A stretch of 17,699 nt of DNA, from assembly GCA_964454575.1 (NCBI GenBank), contig CAYVTG010000037.1, positions 1 through 17,699 of the forward strand, written 5' to 3'. The notes beneath the pieces are model-generated. The model was not told the origin of the DNA and made no database searches. It saw only the letters and a list, made by a program, of their open reading frames with translations. The first letter of the stretch is position 1. Each line of letters starts with the position of its first letter. Below, piece after piece: positions 6,223-14,116 of the stretch. The translations under genes were made by a program, and so were the position numbers. Source of the stretch: Haladaptatiplasma sp964454575. GTDB lineage: Archaea; Thermoplasmatota; Thermoplasmata; Halarchaeoplasmatales; Halarchaeoplasmataceae.

Positions 6223-9159
6223 TTAGTTCTTTCTGTGCTTCTTAGACTTTTTACGAGAGTCTAATACGTGAACCAAACAAGCTATTCCTGCAGCTCCTAT
6301 CAGGAGTGGTAGTATGCTGGGTGCCGGCGTACCATTTTCATCTGGTGTTTCTGGTCCTTCCACCATTATGTTCACTCTCTCGATGGCAGATCCATAACCT
6401 ATTTTGACCGCTTCAAATTCTAGTATATAGCGTCTTATAGTATCTTTTTCTACGTCCTGAGCCTGGAAATTGATGGTTACGGTCTCACCCGCTGTTAATT
6501 CCAACGGGAATGTTTTGTCAACGACCGGATTGCCTGTATCAGGAGATATGGTCATACTGATACTGACGTTCTCCAAACCGGGTTCGTCCGCCTGCAGCTG
6601 CAGCGTTATCATCGCCGTATCTTCATGGGTGATGATGTCAAGATCCACACTACCGCTGAGGTATAATTTTGGTATCTGTGTGGGGTAAACGTTTACACTT
6701 CTACTCACCATGCTAGTGCCATCTGCAAGTTCGGCCGTCAGCGTGACGACCGTTGGTTCGGTTACGTCAGGAGCGGTGAAAGTTGCATTTAGAACTCCTG
6801 TGGAATCGGTGACAGGGACTGTTTTTGCACTGAGTACCGCACCTTGTTCGGCATGAGTAGTACTCAGATCTATCGAAACACCAGCTCGCGGATTACCATC
6901 TCCGTCCAAGATACGTATAGTCACATCATGTTGTGTTGTTCTACTGACGTCACTCGGTGCGGACATAGACAAACCTCCTGTGTCGCCGCCTTTCTTTACA
7001 TTCGAGAAGGAAAAGCCGTTCCAGATGCCGCCGGGCCAAGCTACCCATCCCGTCCACTCGTTACGGAAGCCGTTGACCTGGCTTCTGAAGTAAAGAACAT
7101 TGTACGGAAGTTCTTGGGATAATATGCCTTGCAGCTGTTTGACCATCCTTGTCCTTTCTGTTGGGTTCATCTCGCTTTCTGCCTTACCGACTATCGTGTC
7201 AAATCTTTCGCTTCTCAAACCGGGGAAATTGTAACCGCCGGGTATGTCATTTCTGGAGTGGAAGAAAGCTTCGATGCTGCCCAACGAGTCGAATCCGCCT
7301 ATGGACCAACCCAACATAAATATGTCGAAATCCGCAAGCCCGGGATCGAGCCTTTGGGCTAAAACTTGGAATATCATCGGTTGAGCTTGTATCTGTACAC
7401 CACATTCTTCACGGAGAGTGTCGGCAACTAGCTGACCCGCTTTAGCCCTTATGGGATCGTAATCTGCAGTGGGAGTACGTAGATAGAATGTGCTGGTATC
7501 TTCGTAGATGTTTCCTGCTGCATCTTTTCTTGGTATGGGGTATGTTGTGGGTGAATCAGCACTCCAAACTGTGTTGAAGCCGTCTAGCTCGTCTCTCCAT
7601 ATCTTGTTCTGTTCTTCCAATAACTGTTTAGTCATCTCTGTATCATATGCATATCTTTGAACGGTACGATTATGATATAGATTATTATCCGGAGATACCA
7701 CAGACCATCCTACCGCACCATAACCTTGAAGCAGGTTGTTCACGATGTAAGATTTATCTGTTGCATGCGTTACTGCCTGTCTGAATTTCAGTCCTATGTC
7801 TTCGCCATACCATGTTTCTATTTGTTCACCGGCTCCGGGATAATCCTTGTATCCGAATGCTGGTTTTCTCATGTTGAAACCCATGTAGAAGAAACCGAAA
7901 TCCGGTGTAGACATGACATCTAATTCAGCATGCTGCTGTACACGGGATATATAACCAGGATCAACAGGCCATGGTAATGCATCCACCTCTCCTCTTTCCA
8001 GAGAGAGTATAGCTGCATCTGTGTTCGAACGCACTAGGAATTCCAAACCATCTATGTTCGGCCGTGAATCCAGACCGTTCAAACTTAAACCGACCGGCCG
8101 GTGTGCGTCGTATGAACCATCTAACCAATAATGTGGGTTGGTATCTAAACGTATAAAGTTGCCTTTATCCCAATCCGTCCACATGAACGCACCGTTACCG
8201 ACTATCGCTCTGCGCTGGTCCTCGATGCTGCCACCTTGTCCGAGATCCCAGTTCAGTGCGGAATCCGAGCCTTTATCGACTAATGTATGTTCTGCCCACA
8301 CCTTCATGGACATGGACGAAGGGAATATGAATTCATAAGATGCATATGGTCTGTCGAATTCGAAGCGTATGCTGTAATCGCAGTGTCCGTCGTCCATATC
8401 GTACAACTGCATACCCTTGTACATACCTGTACCACCGTTCACCACCCAATTCTGGTCATCAGCCTCATCGTCAGAACCGAGTGTATCCTGATTGAGATAT
8501 AAGAAACTCGATTGATACAGTGGTGCTTTCCACTGCAGCATCTCGCCGGAAAAAATGATGTCCTGTGCTGTTGCTTCCCTCATCTTATCCATAGGCATGG
8601 TGAAACTCGGATTCTTCGGCGAGGCCCATACATCGCCTGTCCAATCCTCTGATCTGTGAAACAGTATGCCCGGCCGCATCCTTGCAACTACCTCGAGATC
8701 GGCACTGGGTATAGCTTCGTTAGCCACTGTATCCGGATCATCACCGTCTTCATAGGTGTATGCTAGGGTGGGATCGAAATTACCATCGTCATCATAATTC
8801 AACGACGGATCGTAGGTCCCCTCTCCACTGGGGCCGATGGGGCTCCAGTCATATGCCATATAAGGGATGATCTGCTCGGAATCCTGGTGATATCCACTCA
8901 AGCCGCTGTAAATAGGGCCTCTTGCAGTATATGAACTCCATACATCCGCTATCGTGAGAGGATTCAAATTCTCTATGGGGCTCTGCATAGCAGCTGTCAG
9001 ATAATTATCCGACCTTGTTCGTTCCTCCGGTTGACCCATCGGGGTCACCTGGGCATTCGAGACTGTTGCCGTAATACTTATCAACATCGATAGCACTACG
9101 CACAGTGTGGCTAAAATCGTTATTCTTCCGCCAAAGTTTCTTAGCAACTTCTTATTCAT
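6223..9159 (-). CDS. oppA: Extracellular substrate-binding protein of the Opp importer, with Ig-like domains and C-terminal membrane anchor
   Basis: Family-5 solute-binding protein (SBP_bac_5) that captures peptides or similar ligands outside the cell for OppBCDF. It has 978 aa against about 520-650 for most OppA. Order: signal peptide (1-36, cleavage probably after SNA), binding domain (about 45-720; LKFRQAVTHATDK at 457-469 and FDIFMLGWS at 611-619 are typical of the family), an Ig/Big-like beta domain (about 730-828; DGDGNPRAGVSIDL), a second beta-sandwich (about 829-933), a linker, a membrane helix (about 948-966) and a basic tail (RKKSKKHRKN). There is no convincing lipobox, so the C-terminal helix is the likely anchor and the beta domains a stalk. 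An Asp-rich stretch at 121-142 (DDDGNFD) looks like an inserted calcium-binding-type loop. Oligosaccharide binding cannot be excluded, because archaeal Opp-like proteins can bind sugars. Confidence 0.93.
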   Translation of the reverse strand: MNKKLLRNFGGRITILATLCVVLSMLISITATVSNAQVTPMGQPEERTRSDNYLTAAMQSPIENLNPLTIADVWSSYTARGPIYSGLSGYHQDSEQIIPYMAYDWSPIGPSGEGTYDPSLNYDDDGNFDPTLAYTYEDGDDPDTVANEAIPSADLEVVARMRPGILFHRSEDWTGDVWASPKNPSFTMPMDKMREATAQDIIFSGEMLQWKAPLYQSSFLYLNQDTLGSDDEADDQNWVVNGGTGMYKGMQLYDMDDGHCDYSIRFEFDRPYASYEFIFPSSMSMKVWAEHTLVDKGSDSALNWDLGQGGSIEDQRRAIVGNGAFMWTDWDKGNFIRLDTNPHYWLDGSYDAHRPVGLSLNGLDSRPNIDGLEFLVRSNTDAAILSLERGEVDALPWPVDPGYISRVQQHAELDVMSTPDFGFFYMGFNMRKPAFGYKDYPGAGEQIETWYGEDIGLKFRQAVTHATDKSYIVNNLLQGYGAVGWSVVSPDNNLYHNRTVQRYAYDTEMTKQLLEEQNKIWRDELDGFNTVWSADSPTTYPIPRKDAAGNIYEDTSTFYLRTPTADYDPIRAKAGQLVADTLREECGVQIQAQPMIFQVLAQRLDPGLADFDIFMLGWSIGGFDSLGSIEAFFHSRNDIPGGYNFPGLRSERFDTIVGKAESEMNPTERTRMVKQLQGILSQELPYNVLYFRSQVNGFRNEWTGWVAWPGGIWNGFSFSNVKKGGDTGGLSMSAPSDVSRTTQHDVTIRILDGDGNPRAGVSIDLSTTHAEQGAVLSAKTVPVTDSTGVLNATFTAPDVTEPTVVTLTAELADGTSMVSRSVNVYPTQIPKLYLSGSVDLDIITHEDTAMITLQLQADEPGLENVSISMTISPDTGNPVVDKTFPLELTAGETVTINFQAQDVEKDTIRRYILEFEAVKIGYGSAIERVNIMVEGPETPDENGTPAPSILPLLIGAAGIACLVHVLDSRKKSKKHRKN

Positions 9160-9165
9160 GTTTGA

Positions 9166-9220
9166 AACACCACTTTACGATTATTAAAGCTTTTCTAACT
9201 GATACCTTTAGAGTGGTGCT
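9166..9220. repeat. Imperfect inverted repeat flanking the oppA promoter, candidate operator
   Basis: AACACCACTTTA (9166-9177) and TAGAGTGGTGCT (9209-9220) are inverted copies matching at 10 of 12 positions. Their centres are 43 bp apart, close to four helical turns, and they bracket the proximal TATA box. A further ACCACT core lies at 9245-9250. Such an arrangement fits a regulator binding two sites. Arm A may alternatively be an oppA Shine-Dalgarno-like sequence. Confidence 0.35.
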
Positions 9221-9232
9221 CTATAAATAATT
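9179..9232 (-). promoter_or_regulatory. oppA promoter region with two candidate TATA boxes
   Basis: Minus strand: GCTTTAATAA (9181-9190) is centred about 26 nt before the oppA ATG, preceded by a purine-rich GAAAA that could serve as a TFB element, and would give a leaderless mRNA. A second candidate, TTATTTATAG (about 9221-9231), would give a leader of about 40 nt in which AAAGTGGTG could act as a weak Shine-Dalgarno site. The latter element also reads as CTATAAATAA on the plus strand. Confidence 0.4.
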
Positions 9233-9284
9233 TTCTTTAATCATACCACTGCACCCAGTAGTAGATAAGATAAAGATTCGAGGG

Positions 9285-9296
9285 AATATTTTATTA
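9285..9296 (+). promoter_or_regulatory. Weak TATA candidate of the thiamine-binding protein gene
   Basis: AATATTTTATTA lies about 33 nt before the ATG at 9324. No Shine-Dalgarno sequence precedes that ATG (AGTTTAAACGACC), so a short or absent leader is plausible. Confidence 0.3.
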
Positions 9297-9323
9297 CGCA
9301 GAAAACAGATAGTTTAAACGACC

Positions 9324-9629
9324 ATGATAGCAGAATTCACCATCGTCCCTCTTGATAAGGGGGAAAGCCTTAGCGAATACGTCTCTAAAGTGTTAGACCT
9401 AGTCGATGAAAGCGGGATAGAATATGTACTGACGCCCATGGGCACCGTAGTGGAAGGTGATTGGGATGAGATAATGGGGCTTATCCGTTCCTGCCATATG
9501 GAGATGAGAAGATATTCAAAAAGAGTTTCCACCACCATAAAGATAGACGATCGAGAGGGGGCGAAAGGTCGGATAACAGGTAAGATAGAATCCGTGGAAA
9601 AACGATTAGGGCATCGTGTAAGAAGATGA
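9324..9629 (+). CDS. MTH1187/YqgV-family thiamine-binding protein (UPF0045)
   Basis: Small cytoplasmic protein of 101 aa, the usual family length. The pattern IAEFTIVPLDKGESLSEYV (N-terminus), GIEYVLTPMGTVVEG (31-45) and a basic C-terminal half match the MTH1187/YqgV family, whose members form ferredoxin-like beta-alpha-beta folds and tetramers. Bacterial relatives have been reported to bind thiamine; the physiological role is unsettled. It is transcribed away from oppA and its stop is only 2 bp from the stop of the convergent hel308. No thiamine biosynthesis or transport gene is next to it, so context adds little. Confidence 0.8.
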   Translation: MIAEFTIVPLDKGESLSEYVSKVLDLVDESGIEYVLTPMGTVVEGDWDEIMGLIRSCHMEMRRYSKRVSTTIKIDDREGAKGRITGKIESVEKRLGHRVRR

Positions 9630-9631
9630 GT

Positions 9632-11764
9632 TCAAAAATCACTCAATGATGTCTGCGGCTCTTTGTCTGTTACCTTTGATGAAAGTCTATCGCCTATGCC
9701 CGGTAATTTTCTCAATTCTTCGGGACTAGCTTTAGCGATATCCTCGGCATCTTTGTAACCGGCATTGAAGAGTGTTCTCGCCCTTACTCGACCAACTTGC
9801 TTGATCTTCATAAGAGGTAGCAATTCTTCTTTTATCCCGTGTTTCATACGCTTTGTCAGTGCTCTCAATATGATGGCTTTGTCTTTATCGTACATCTTGG
9901 CCAATTCCGCGGCGGAATGAAGCAGCCATTCTGCAGTTTCGACCCTGTTCCTGATATCCCCGGGACCTATATCGTAGCGTTCGGCGATGGTATCCTCGGT
10001 TTCCTCGTTTATCCAATCATCCAACATGAGTGCAGTTTTGAAGGAAGTCAGATAGGCTTCAAGATCTCCCTGATCAGACGGAGGTTCCTCGAATAGATCC
10101 GCTCGGTGGTGGTCGACTTCAGCTAAGAGGTGTTCGATGTCACTCTTCCTTAAGAATAATGTATATACATCCGGCGTATCGCAAACCGTGTGCAGATATG
10201 AGAGCGGTATACCATTTTTCCCCTTATTCAAGGCGCTCTTTATCTTAACTCCGGATAAAGGATCGATATATAGTTCCGACACCCGTTTTCCAAAAGGGGT
10301 CGCTTTTAAACCGTTTTCGTGTACATCCAGTAGCTCGTTTTCCTCTAGCAGGTATAGTGTTTCCTCTATCTTGCCCCACATACCTTCAACACCACCGTAA
10401 CGTGCGAAGAATGTACCTGCCATGAAGTCATCTATCTCATCTCTAGACTGGCAGTGATCGGTCGCTATGAGGGCAAGAAGATGTTTTCTCAAAGACGTCT
10501 CCATGGCCATCCTTGATACCACTACCTCGCTTTCGCCGTAGATGTATTGTTCGATGAGCGCTCGCACTTCGTTTTTTCTTTTTGCGATCATGATGGCTTC
10601 ACCGGTCTCATCGTATCCCGGCCTACCTGCCCTTCCACACATCTGTTTTACTTCCATCACCGAAAGAGGGGTATTGAAACCGTGGAGGGCGTCGTAACGC
10701 CGCCAATCTCTGATCACCACCCTTCTTGCCGGTAGGTTGATACCGGCTGCAAGAGTGGGCGTAGCTGCTATGACCTTTATCAGGCGAGCTTTGAATGCTT
10801 TTTCCACGGTTTTTCTCTGATGATTGTTCAAGCCTGCATTATGGAAGGCCGTGCCCGATGAGATCACAGCTGCAAGACGTTTTCCAAGAGAAGTTGTGGC
10901 TCGTTCTTCGATATCCGCTGCTATCTTAGCGAGTTCTTTTGCTTCGTCTTGAGTCAGCAACTTCTTTACTCCTTCGCTTATATCAAGGCTTGTCTTTTCT
11001 GTCGATTTTCTTGTAGATACAAAAACCAGGCACTGGCCGCCCTCCTTTACGGTCTGTATGCACAATGATCTAGCCGGAGACCTGCCCCTCACTTCCGTTA
11101 TCGTCTCGTCTTCAAAATGGATCTGTTGTTTGTAATATATGCCTTCGGAGAGTTCTACAGGCCTCCATTCGCTTTTATGATGTTCCGCATCGAGCCACTC
11201 CGCGATGGTATCTGAGTTCCTGATAGTAGCTGATAGTGCGATTATCTGAGCCTCCGGGTTAACCTGTTTCAATTTAGATAATGTAACCTCCAAAGTAGCA
11301 CCCCTGTCACGATCATTTATCAAGTGCACTTCATCGGCTATCATCAGATTGAGATCCTTTAACCAATCCACGTTCTGTCTGAGCAGAGAATCCGCCTTTT
11401 CAGAGGTGGCGACTATGACGTCATAATTTTTTAAATTCGGGTCCGGCCGATCGTAATCGCCCATGGAAACTGCGACCTTTAGACCGAGATGTGTGAATTC
11501 CTGGAGGTCCTCCACCTTTTCCGATGCTAGAGCTCGAAGAGGAACGATATACAGTGCCTTGCCGCCTTCCTCCATCACCCGTTTCACTATGGCGAGGTAG
11601 GCCAACAGTGATTTACCGCTTGCCGTCGGGAAGGCCAGTACACAGTTCTTTCCTAAAAGTACGTCCTCTACACACTCGGCTTGAGGGGGGTACAGGGTAT
11701 CTATACCCCAACCACGGAATATGTCTTTTGCACCCTGAGATATATCCAGGTCTCGAACCTTCAT
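9632..11764 (-). CDS. hel308: Hel308-type ATP-dependent DNA helicase
   Basis: Superfamily 2 helicase that unwinds DNA 3'-to-5' at stalled forks, 710 aa (normal length). Motifs in order: Q-motif region LYPPQAE (24-30), motif I AFPTASGKS (44-52), Ia PLRALASEK (75-83), II DEVH (144-147), III ALSAT (176-180), IV VFVSTRKS (247-254), V TPTLAAGINLP (335-345), VI QMCGRAGRPG (374-383). A winged-helix and ratchet domain follow, then a C-terminal helix-hairpin-helix with the domain-5 RAR sequence (QVGRVRARTLF, 656-666; LRKLPGIGDRL, 684-694). The last residues, QTSLSDF, resemble the start of a PCNA-interacting (PIP) box without the final aromatic residue. A TATA element 24 nt upstream and the lack of a Shine-Dalgarno site suggest a leaderless mRNA. 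It is divergent from the PUA-domain gene. Confidence 0.95.
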   Translation of the reverse strand: MKVRDLDISQGAKDIFRGWGIDTLYPPQAECVEDVLLGKNCVLAFPTASGKSLLAYLAIVKRVMEEGGKALYIVPLRALASEKVEDLQEFTHLGLKVAVSMGDYDRPDPNLKNYDVIVATSEKADSLLRQNVDWLKDLNLMIADEVHLINDRDRGATLEVTLSKLKQVNPEAQIIALSATIRNSDTIAEWLDAEHHKSEWRPVELSEGIYYKQQIHFEDETITEVRGRSPARSLCIQTVKEGGQCLVFVSTRKSTEKTSLDISEGVKKLLTQDEAKELAKIAADIEERATTSLGKRLAAVISSGTAFHNAGLNNHQRKTVEKAFKARLIKVIAATPTLAAGINLPARRVVIRDWRRYDALHGFNTPLSVMEVKQMCGRAGRPGYDETGEAIMIAKRKNEVRALIEQYIYGESEVVVSRMAMETSLRKHLLALIATDHCQSRDEIDDFMAGTFFARYGGVEGMWGKIEETLYLLEENELLDVHENGLKATPFGKRVSELYIDPLSGVKIKSALNKGKNGIPLSYLHTVCDTPDVYTLFLRKSDIEHLLAEVDHHRADLFEEPPSDQGDLEAYLTSFKTALMLDDWINEETEDTIAERYDIGPGDIRNRVETAEWLLHSAAELAKMYDKDKAIILRALTKRMKHGIKEELLPLMKIKQVGRVRARTLFNAGYKDAEDIAKASPEELRKLPGIGDRLSSKVTDKEPQTSLSDF

Positions 11765-11780
11765 ACAGCCCTGATTTTAC

Positions 11781-11794
11781 ACAAATATATATAG
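11781..11794. promoter_or_regulatory. Shared bidirectional TATA element between hel308 and the PUA-domain gene
   Basis: ACAAATATATATAG is centred near 11788, about 24 nt from the hel308 ATG (11764, minus) and about 28 nt from the PUA-gene ATG (11816, plus). The TATATATA core reads the same on both strands. Neither gene has a Shine-Dalgarno site, so one element could set two leaderless starts in opposite directions. Confidence 0.55.
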
Positions 11795-11815
11795 TTGACG
11801 CGCATTGAACAACCG

Positions 11816-12289
11816 ATGAGGTACAGGAATCGACACAGACTGAAGGATAAGGAAGTACAGAAATACCTGGACGAGATCAGATCCAAACTGGGTGACGTAC
11901 CATTCGAACCAAACGAACCCATCGATATCGCAACCATATCGTGGGGAAAGGTCCTTTTATCCGGTGATAAACCTGTTGTAGCTTTTTTTGAGAAAGGCAT
12001 TTTCCCCACAATAGAGGGTTTACTGTCCATGGGTGCTGTCAAAGCGTACGTCACCGTCGATATGGGAGCTGTCAAATTCATCTATAACGGTGCAGATGTT
12101 ATGGCCCCCGGAGTGGTCGACGCCGACGAAGGGATAGTGGAGGGACAGTTCGTTTGGATAAAGGATGAATCTCACGGTAAGCCCCTTGCGATCGGGACTG
12201 CCTTAACCGATGGTCGATCTATGGTGGAATCTGATGAAGGTAAAGTTGTAAAAACCCTGCATCATATCGGCGACGGGATCTTCTCCTGA
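11816..12289 (+). CDS. PUA-domain RNA-binding protein (archaeal MCT-1/Tma20-like)
   Basis: Predicted RNA-binding protein of 157 aa. Residues about 76-150 form the PUA domain: AYVTVDMGAVKFIYNGADVMAPGV, then IVEGQFVWIKDE and PLAIGTAL. The N-terminal part (1-70; KVLLSGDKPVVAFFEKGIFPT) resembles the MCT-1-type pre-PUA domain. Eukaryotic MCT-1/Tma20 acts in translation initiation and ribosome recycling; the archaeal protein is inferred to touch the ribosome or rRNA, but this is not shown here. An in-frame ATG at 11795 would start immediately after the TATA element, so the ATG at 11816, 28 nt downstream of it, is the likelier start. It ends 5 bp from the stop of the convergent isomerase gene. Confidence 0.85.
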   Translation: MRYRNRHRLKDKEVQKYLDEIRSKLGDVPFEPNEPIDIATISWGKVLLSGDKPVVAFFEKGIFPTIEGLLSMGAVKAYVTVDMGAVKFIYNGADVMAPGVVDADEGIVEGQFVWIKDESHGKPLAIGTALTDGRSMVESDEGKVVKTLHHIGDGIFS

Positions 12290-12294
12290 CGTGT

Positions 12295-13329
12295 TTACAG
12301 CCTTTCTTTAAGACGATCGATCACTTTTACCGGCGAAGGGTCTAGGCCATACAGCATGGCTAAATATATACTCACGAAATCGCCCATGTATATCAGATAT
12401 AGTATCCTAGCGAGCTGGGTATCTCCTTGAGCCCATACTTCGAGAACATCGTCCGTTCGACCTTGGAAGGCGAGCTCTTTGGTGAGCTCGATCCGTTTTT
12501 TTATGCTCTCGTTTTCCTTATCATCCCTCAGTAAAATCGGTAAGAACAGAGCGGCGTTTTCATCTCCGGACCAACCCACTATCTCATTGTGATTCATCTC
12601 CGGGATGGCACCGTACCACGATAAAACTTCGGCGTTCTCGTTGAACTGAGTGTGCCATCGGTTTGCGACGGCTTTGTAGATCGAATGTCCGTATATCACC
12701 GATATCTTACCGTGTATCTGTTTTGCGAGTTGTTTAGCTGGATTTTTTTCCGTAGGTACGGATGCGTTTATCTCGTCCCTTAGTGATTTCAAGACCGCCA
12801 AAGTATCTAAGATAGCAACGTCGGAATCGTATATGAGCATCTCAGAAAGTAGCTTCAGAACAGGAACGAACATGAATGCTATTGCGGCCCGTGGATGATA
12901 TCCTTCAGGAGCTTTTATGAAGACCATGCCTTTCTCTCGGCACATCTCATGCAGTTCGCCGTTGGAGCTTATAGCCACAACCTTTGCACCCTTTTTGATA
13001 CCTATCCTTGCTGCGTTCAAAGTTTCCTCTGTATTACCGGAATACGAGACGACGAAAAGCAGCGTGTTCTCTCCTACGAAAGAAGGCAGCGTGTAATCCT
13101 TGTTAACGTATATGGGCATGCCGATACGGTTTGCGAGAAAACTCTGGAGTACATCCCCCACTATCCCCGACCCGCCCATGCCGGTTATAACTATATTATC
13201 TGGTTTGAACGGGAGTAAATTCAGCGACAGGCTGTCGAGAACTTCCTGTATCTGTTCAGGAAATTCGTTGAGTGTATCCAACATCTTGCTGCTGTCCAGT
13301 GTTTCTAAACGTTCCATGTCGTCGAGCAT
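12295..13329 (-). CDS. Bifunctional phosphoglucose/phosphomannose isomerase
   Basis: Interconverts glucose-6-P or mannose-6-P with fructose-6-P in the cytoplasm, linking glycolysis/gluconeogenesis to mannose-containing glycans. It has two SIS domains, as in the crenarchaeal PGI/PMI family (PgiA type). With the ATG at 13329 it is 344 aa: GMGGSG at 50-55, SYSGNTEET at 95-103, PRAA at 146-149, then FNENAE at 229-234 (catalytic Glu231 by analogy with Pyrobaculum Glu203), NHNE with His247 (analogue of His219), and the C-terminal Lys341 in RLKERL (analogue of Lys298). The frame stays open upstream to a TTG at 13380, but that start lacks a ribosome site and adds 17 residues without resemblance to the family. 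The gene is divergent from ribB. Confidence 0.9.
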   Translation of the reverse strand: MLDDMERLETLDSSKMLDTLNEFPEQIQEVLDSLSLNLLPFKPDNIVITGMGGSGIVGDVLQSFLANRIGMPIYVNKDYTLPSFVGENTLLFVVSYSGNTEETLNAARIGIKKGAKVVAISSNGELHEMCREKGMVFIKAPEGYHPRAAIAFMFVPVLKLLSEMLIYDSDVAILDTLAVLKSLRDEINASVPTEKNPAKQLAKQIHGKISVIYGHSIYKAVANRWHTQFNENAEVLSWYGAIPEMNHNEIVGWSGDENAALFLPILLRDDKENESIKKRIELTKELAFQGRTDDVLEVWAQGDTQLARILYLIYMGDFVSIYLAMLYGLDPSPVKVIDRLKERL

Positions 13330-13354
13330 TTTATCGCGATGCGTATCAACCGGT

Positions 13355-13367
13355 TCGGATAAATAAG
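13355..13367 (-). promoter_or_regulatory. Candidate TATA box of the PGI/PMI gene
   Basis: Minus strand CAACTTATTTATC is centred about 32 nt before the ATG at 13329, giving a leader of a few bases. It lies 5' of the preferred ATG and downstream of the rejected TTG at 13380, which supports the ATG. Confidence 0.35.
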
Positions 13368-13383
13368 TTGCGCAAACCAAAAG

Positions 13384-13394
13384 TCTATTATAAG
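13384..13394 (+). promoter_or_regulatory. Candidate TATA box of the riboflavin operon
   Basis: TCTATTATAAG is centred about 23 nt before the first ribB ATG (13412) and 26 nt before the second (13415). No Shine-Dalgarno site lies before either ATG (CCCCGATTTTTACA), so a leaderless operon mRNA is likely and the second Met could be the real start. I saw no FMN riboswitch: the gap to the divergent gene is only 82 bp. Confidence 0.45.
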
Positions 13395-13411
13395 TAACCC
13401 CGATTTTTACA

Positions 13412-14116
13412 ATGATGAAAGATTCAATTGAAGAGGCGATACGGACGTTAAAAGAAGGCCGGTTCGTTATGATCTACGACGTCGACGATAGGGAGGAAGA
13501 GGTAGACCTGGTCATACCGTCCAAGGATGTCGGACCGGATGAGGTCAGACGGTTGCGTAGGGACGCCGGCGGATTGATATGCGTTACCGTACCACCGGAA
13601 ACCTGGAACAAACTCGATCTACCGTATCTTCACGAAGTTTACCGATATGCATCTTCTGAATATAACATATTATCGTATATGAAAGCCGACGACATCCCAT
13701 ACGATGAGATATCTACATTTACGCTGTCTGTAAATCATCGAAACACTTTTACGGGTATATCTGACAACGATAGAGCGTTGACCATAAGCAAATTCGCCGA
13801 GATCGCCGGGGGTATCGACGATATGGAAGGGGAAGCGGCGAAAGTTCTTTTCGGTAAAGAGTTCAGAACGCCCGGGCACGTGTTCCTGCTCAACGCCACC
13901 GAAGGACTGGTGGAAAATCGTATGGGGCACACGGAACTCACCACCGCACTGCTTGTGCTGGCGGATATGTATCCTAGTATGACAATCTGCGAGATGCTCT
14001 CTTCCGATGGCGACAGTATGACAGAAGCAGAGGCTTCGGAGTATGGCAAAAAAGAAAATATACCGCTTCTGGAGGGGAAGGATATAAAGGAGGCCTGGGA
14101 GGAGCTGTATGGGTAA
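13412..14116 (+). CDS. ribB: 3,4-dihydroxy-2-butanone 4-phosphate synthase
   Basis: Converts ribulose-5-phosphate to formate and 3,4-dihydroxy-2-butanone 4-phosphate, the four-carbon unit used by RibH. It has 234 aa and is a stand-alone RibB with no fused GTP cyclohydrolase II domain, as usual in archaea. Motifs: DVDDREEEVDL (24-34; the acidic metal/substrate loop, usually DREGE/DRENE), GGLICVT (53-59), NHRNTFTGISDNDRA (109-123), RTPGHVF (152-158), GHTE (172-175; catalytic His) and TICEM (190-194; metal/catalytic Glu). The layout follows M. jannaschii RibB closely. It is the first gene of ribBLCH and overlaps ribL by 8 bp. Confidence 0.93.
   Translation: MMKDSIEEAIRTLKEGRFVMIYDVDDREEEVDLVIPSKDVGPDEVRRLRRDAGGLICVTVPPETWNKLDLPYLHEVYRYASSEYNILSYMKADDIPYDEISTFTLSVNHRNTFTGISDNDRALTISKFAEIAGGIDDMEGEAAKVLFGKEFRTPGHVFLLNATEGLVENRMGHTELTTALLVLADMYPSMTICEMLSSDGDSMTEAEASEYGKKENIPLLEGKDIKEAWEELYG

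Noticed and set aside
13330..13380. TTG start at 13380 for the PGI/PMI gene, giving 361 aa
   Set aside because: No ribosome site, the extra residues do not resemble the family N-terminus, and a TATA candidate lies inside the extension.
13381..13411. FMN riboswitch before the riboflavin operon
   Set aside because: The gap to the divergent gene is 82 bp, with a TATA box about 23 nt from the start codon; there is no room for the aptamer.
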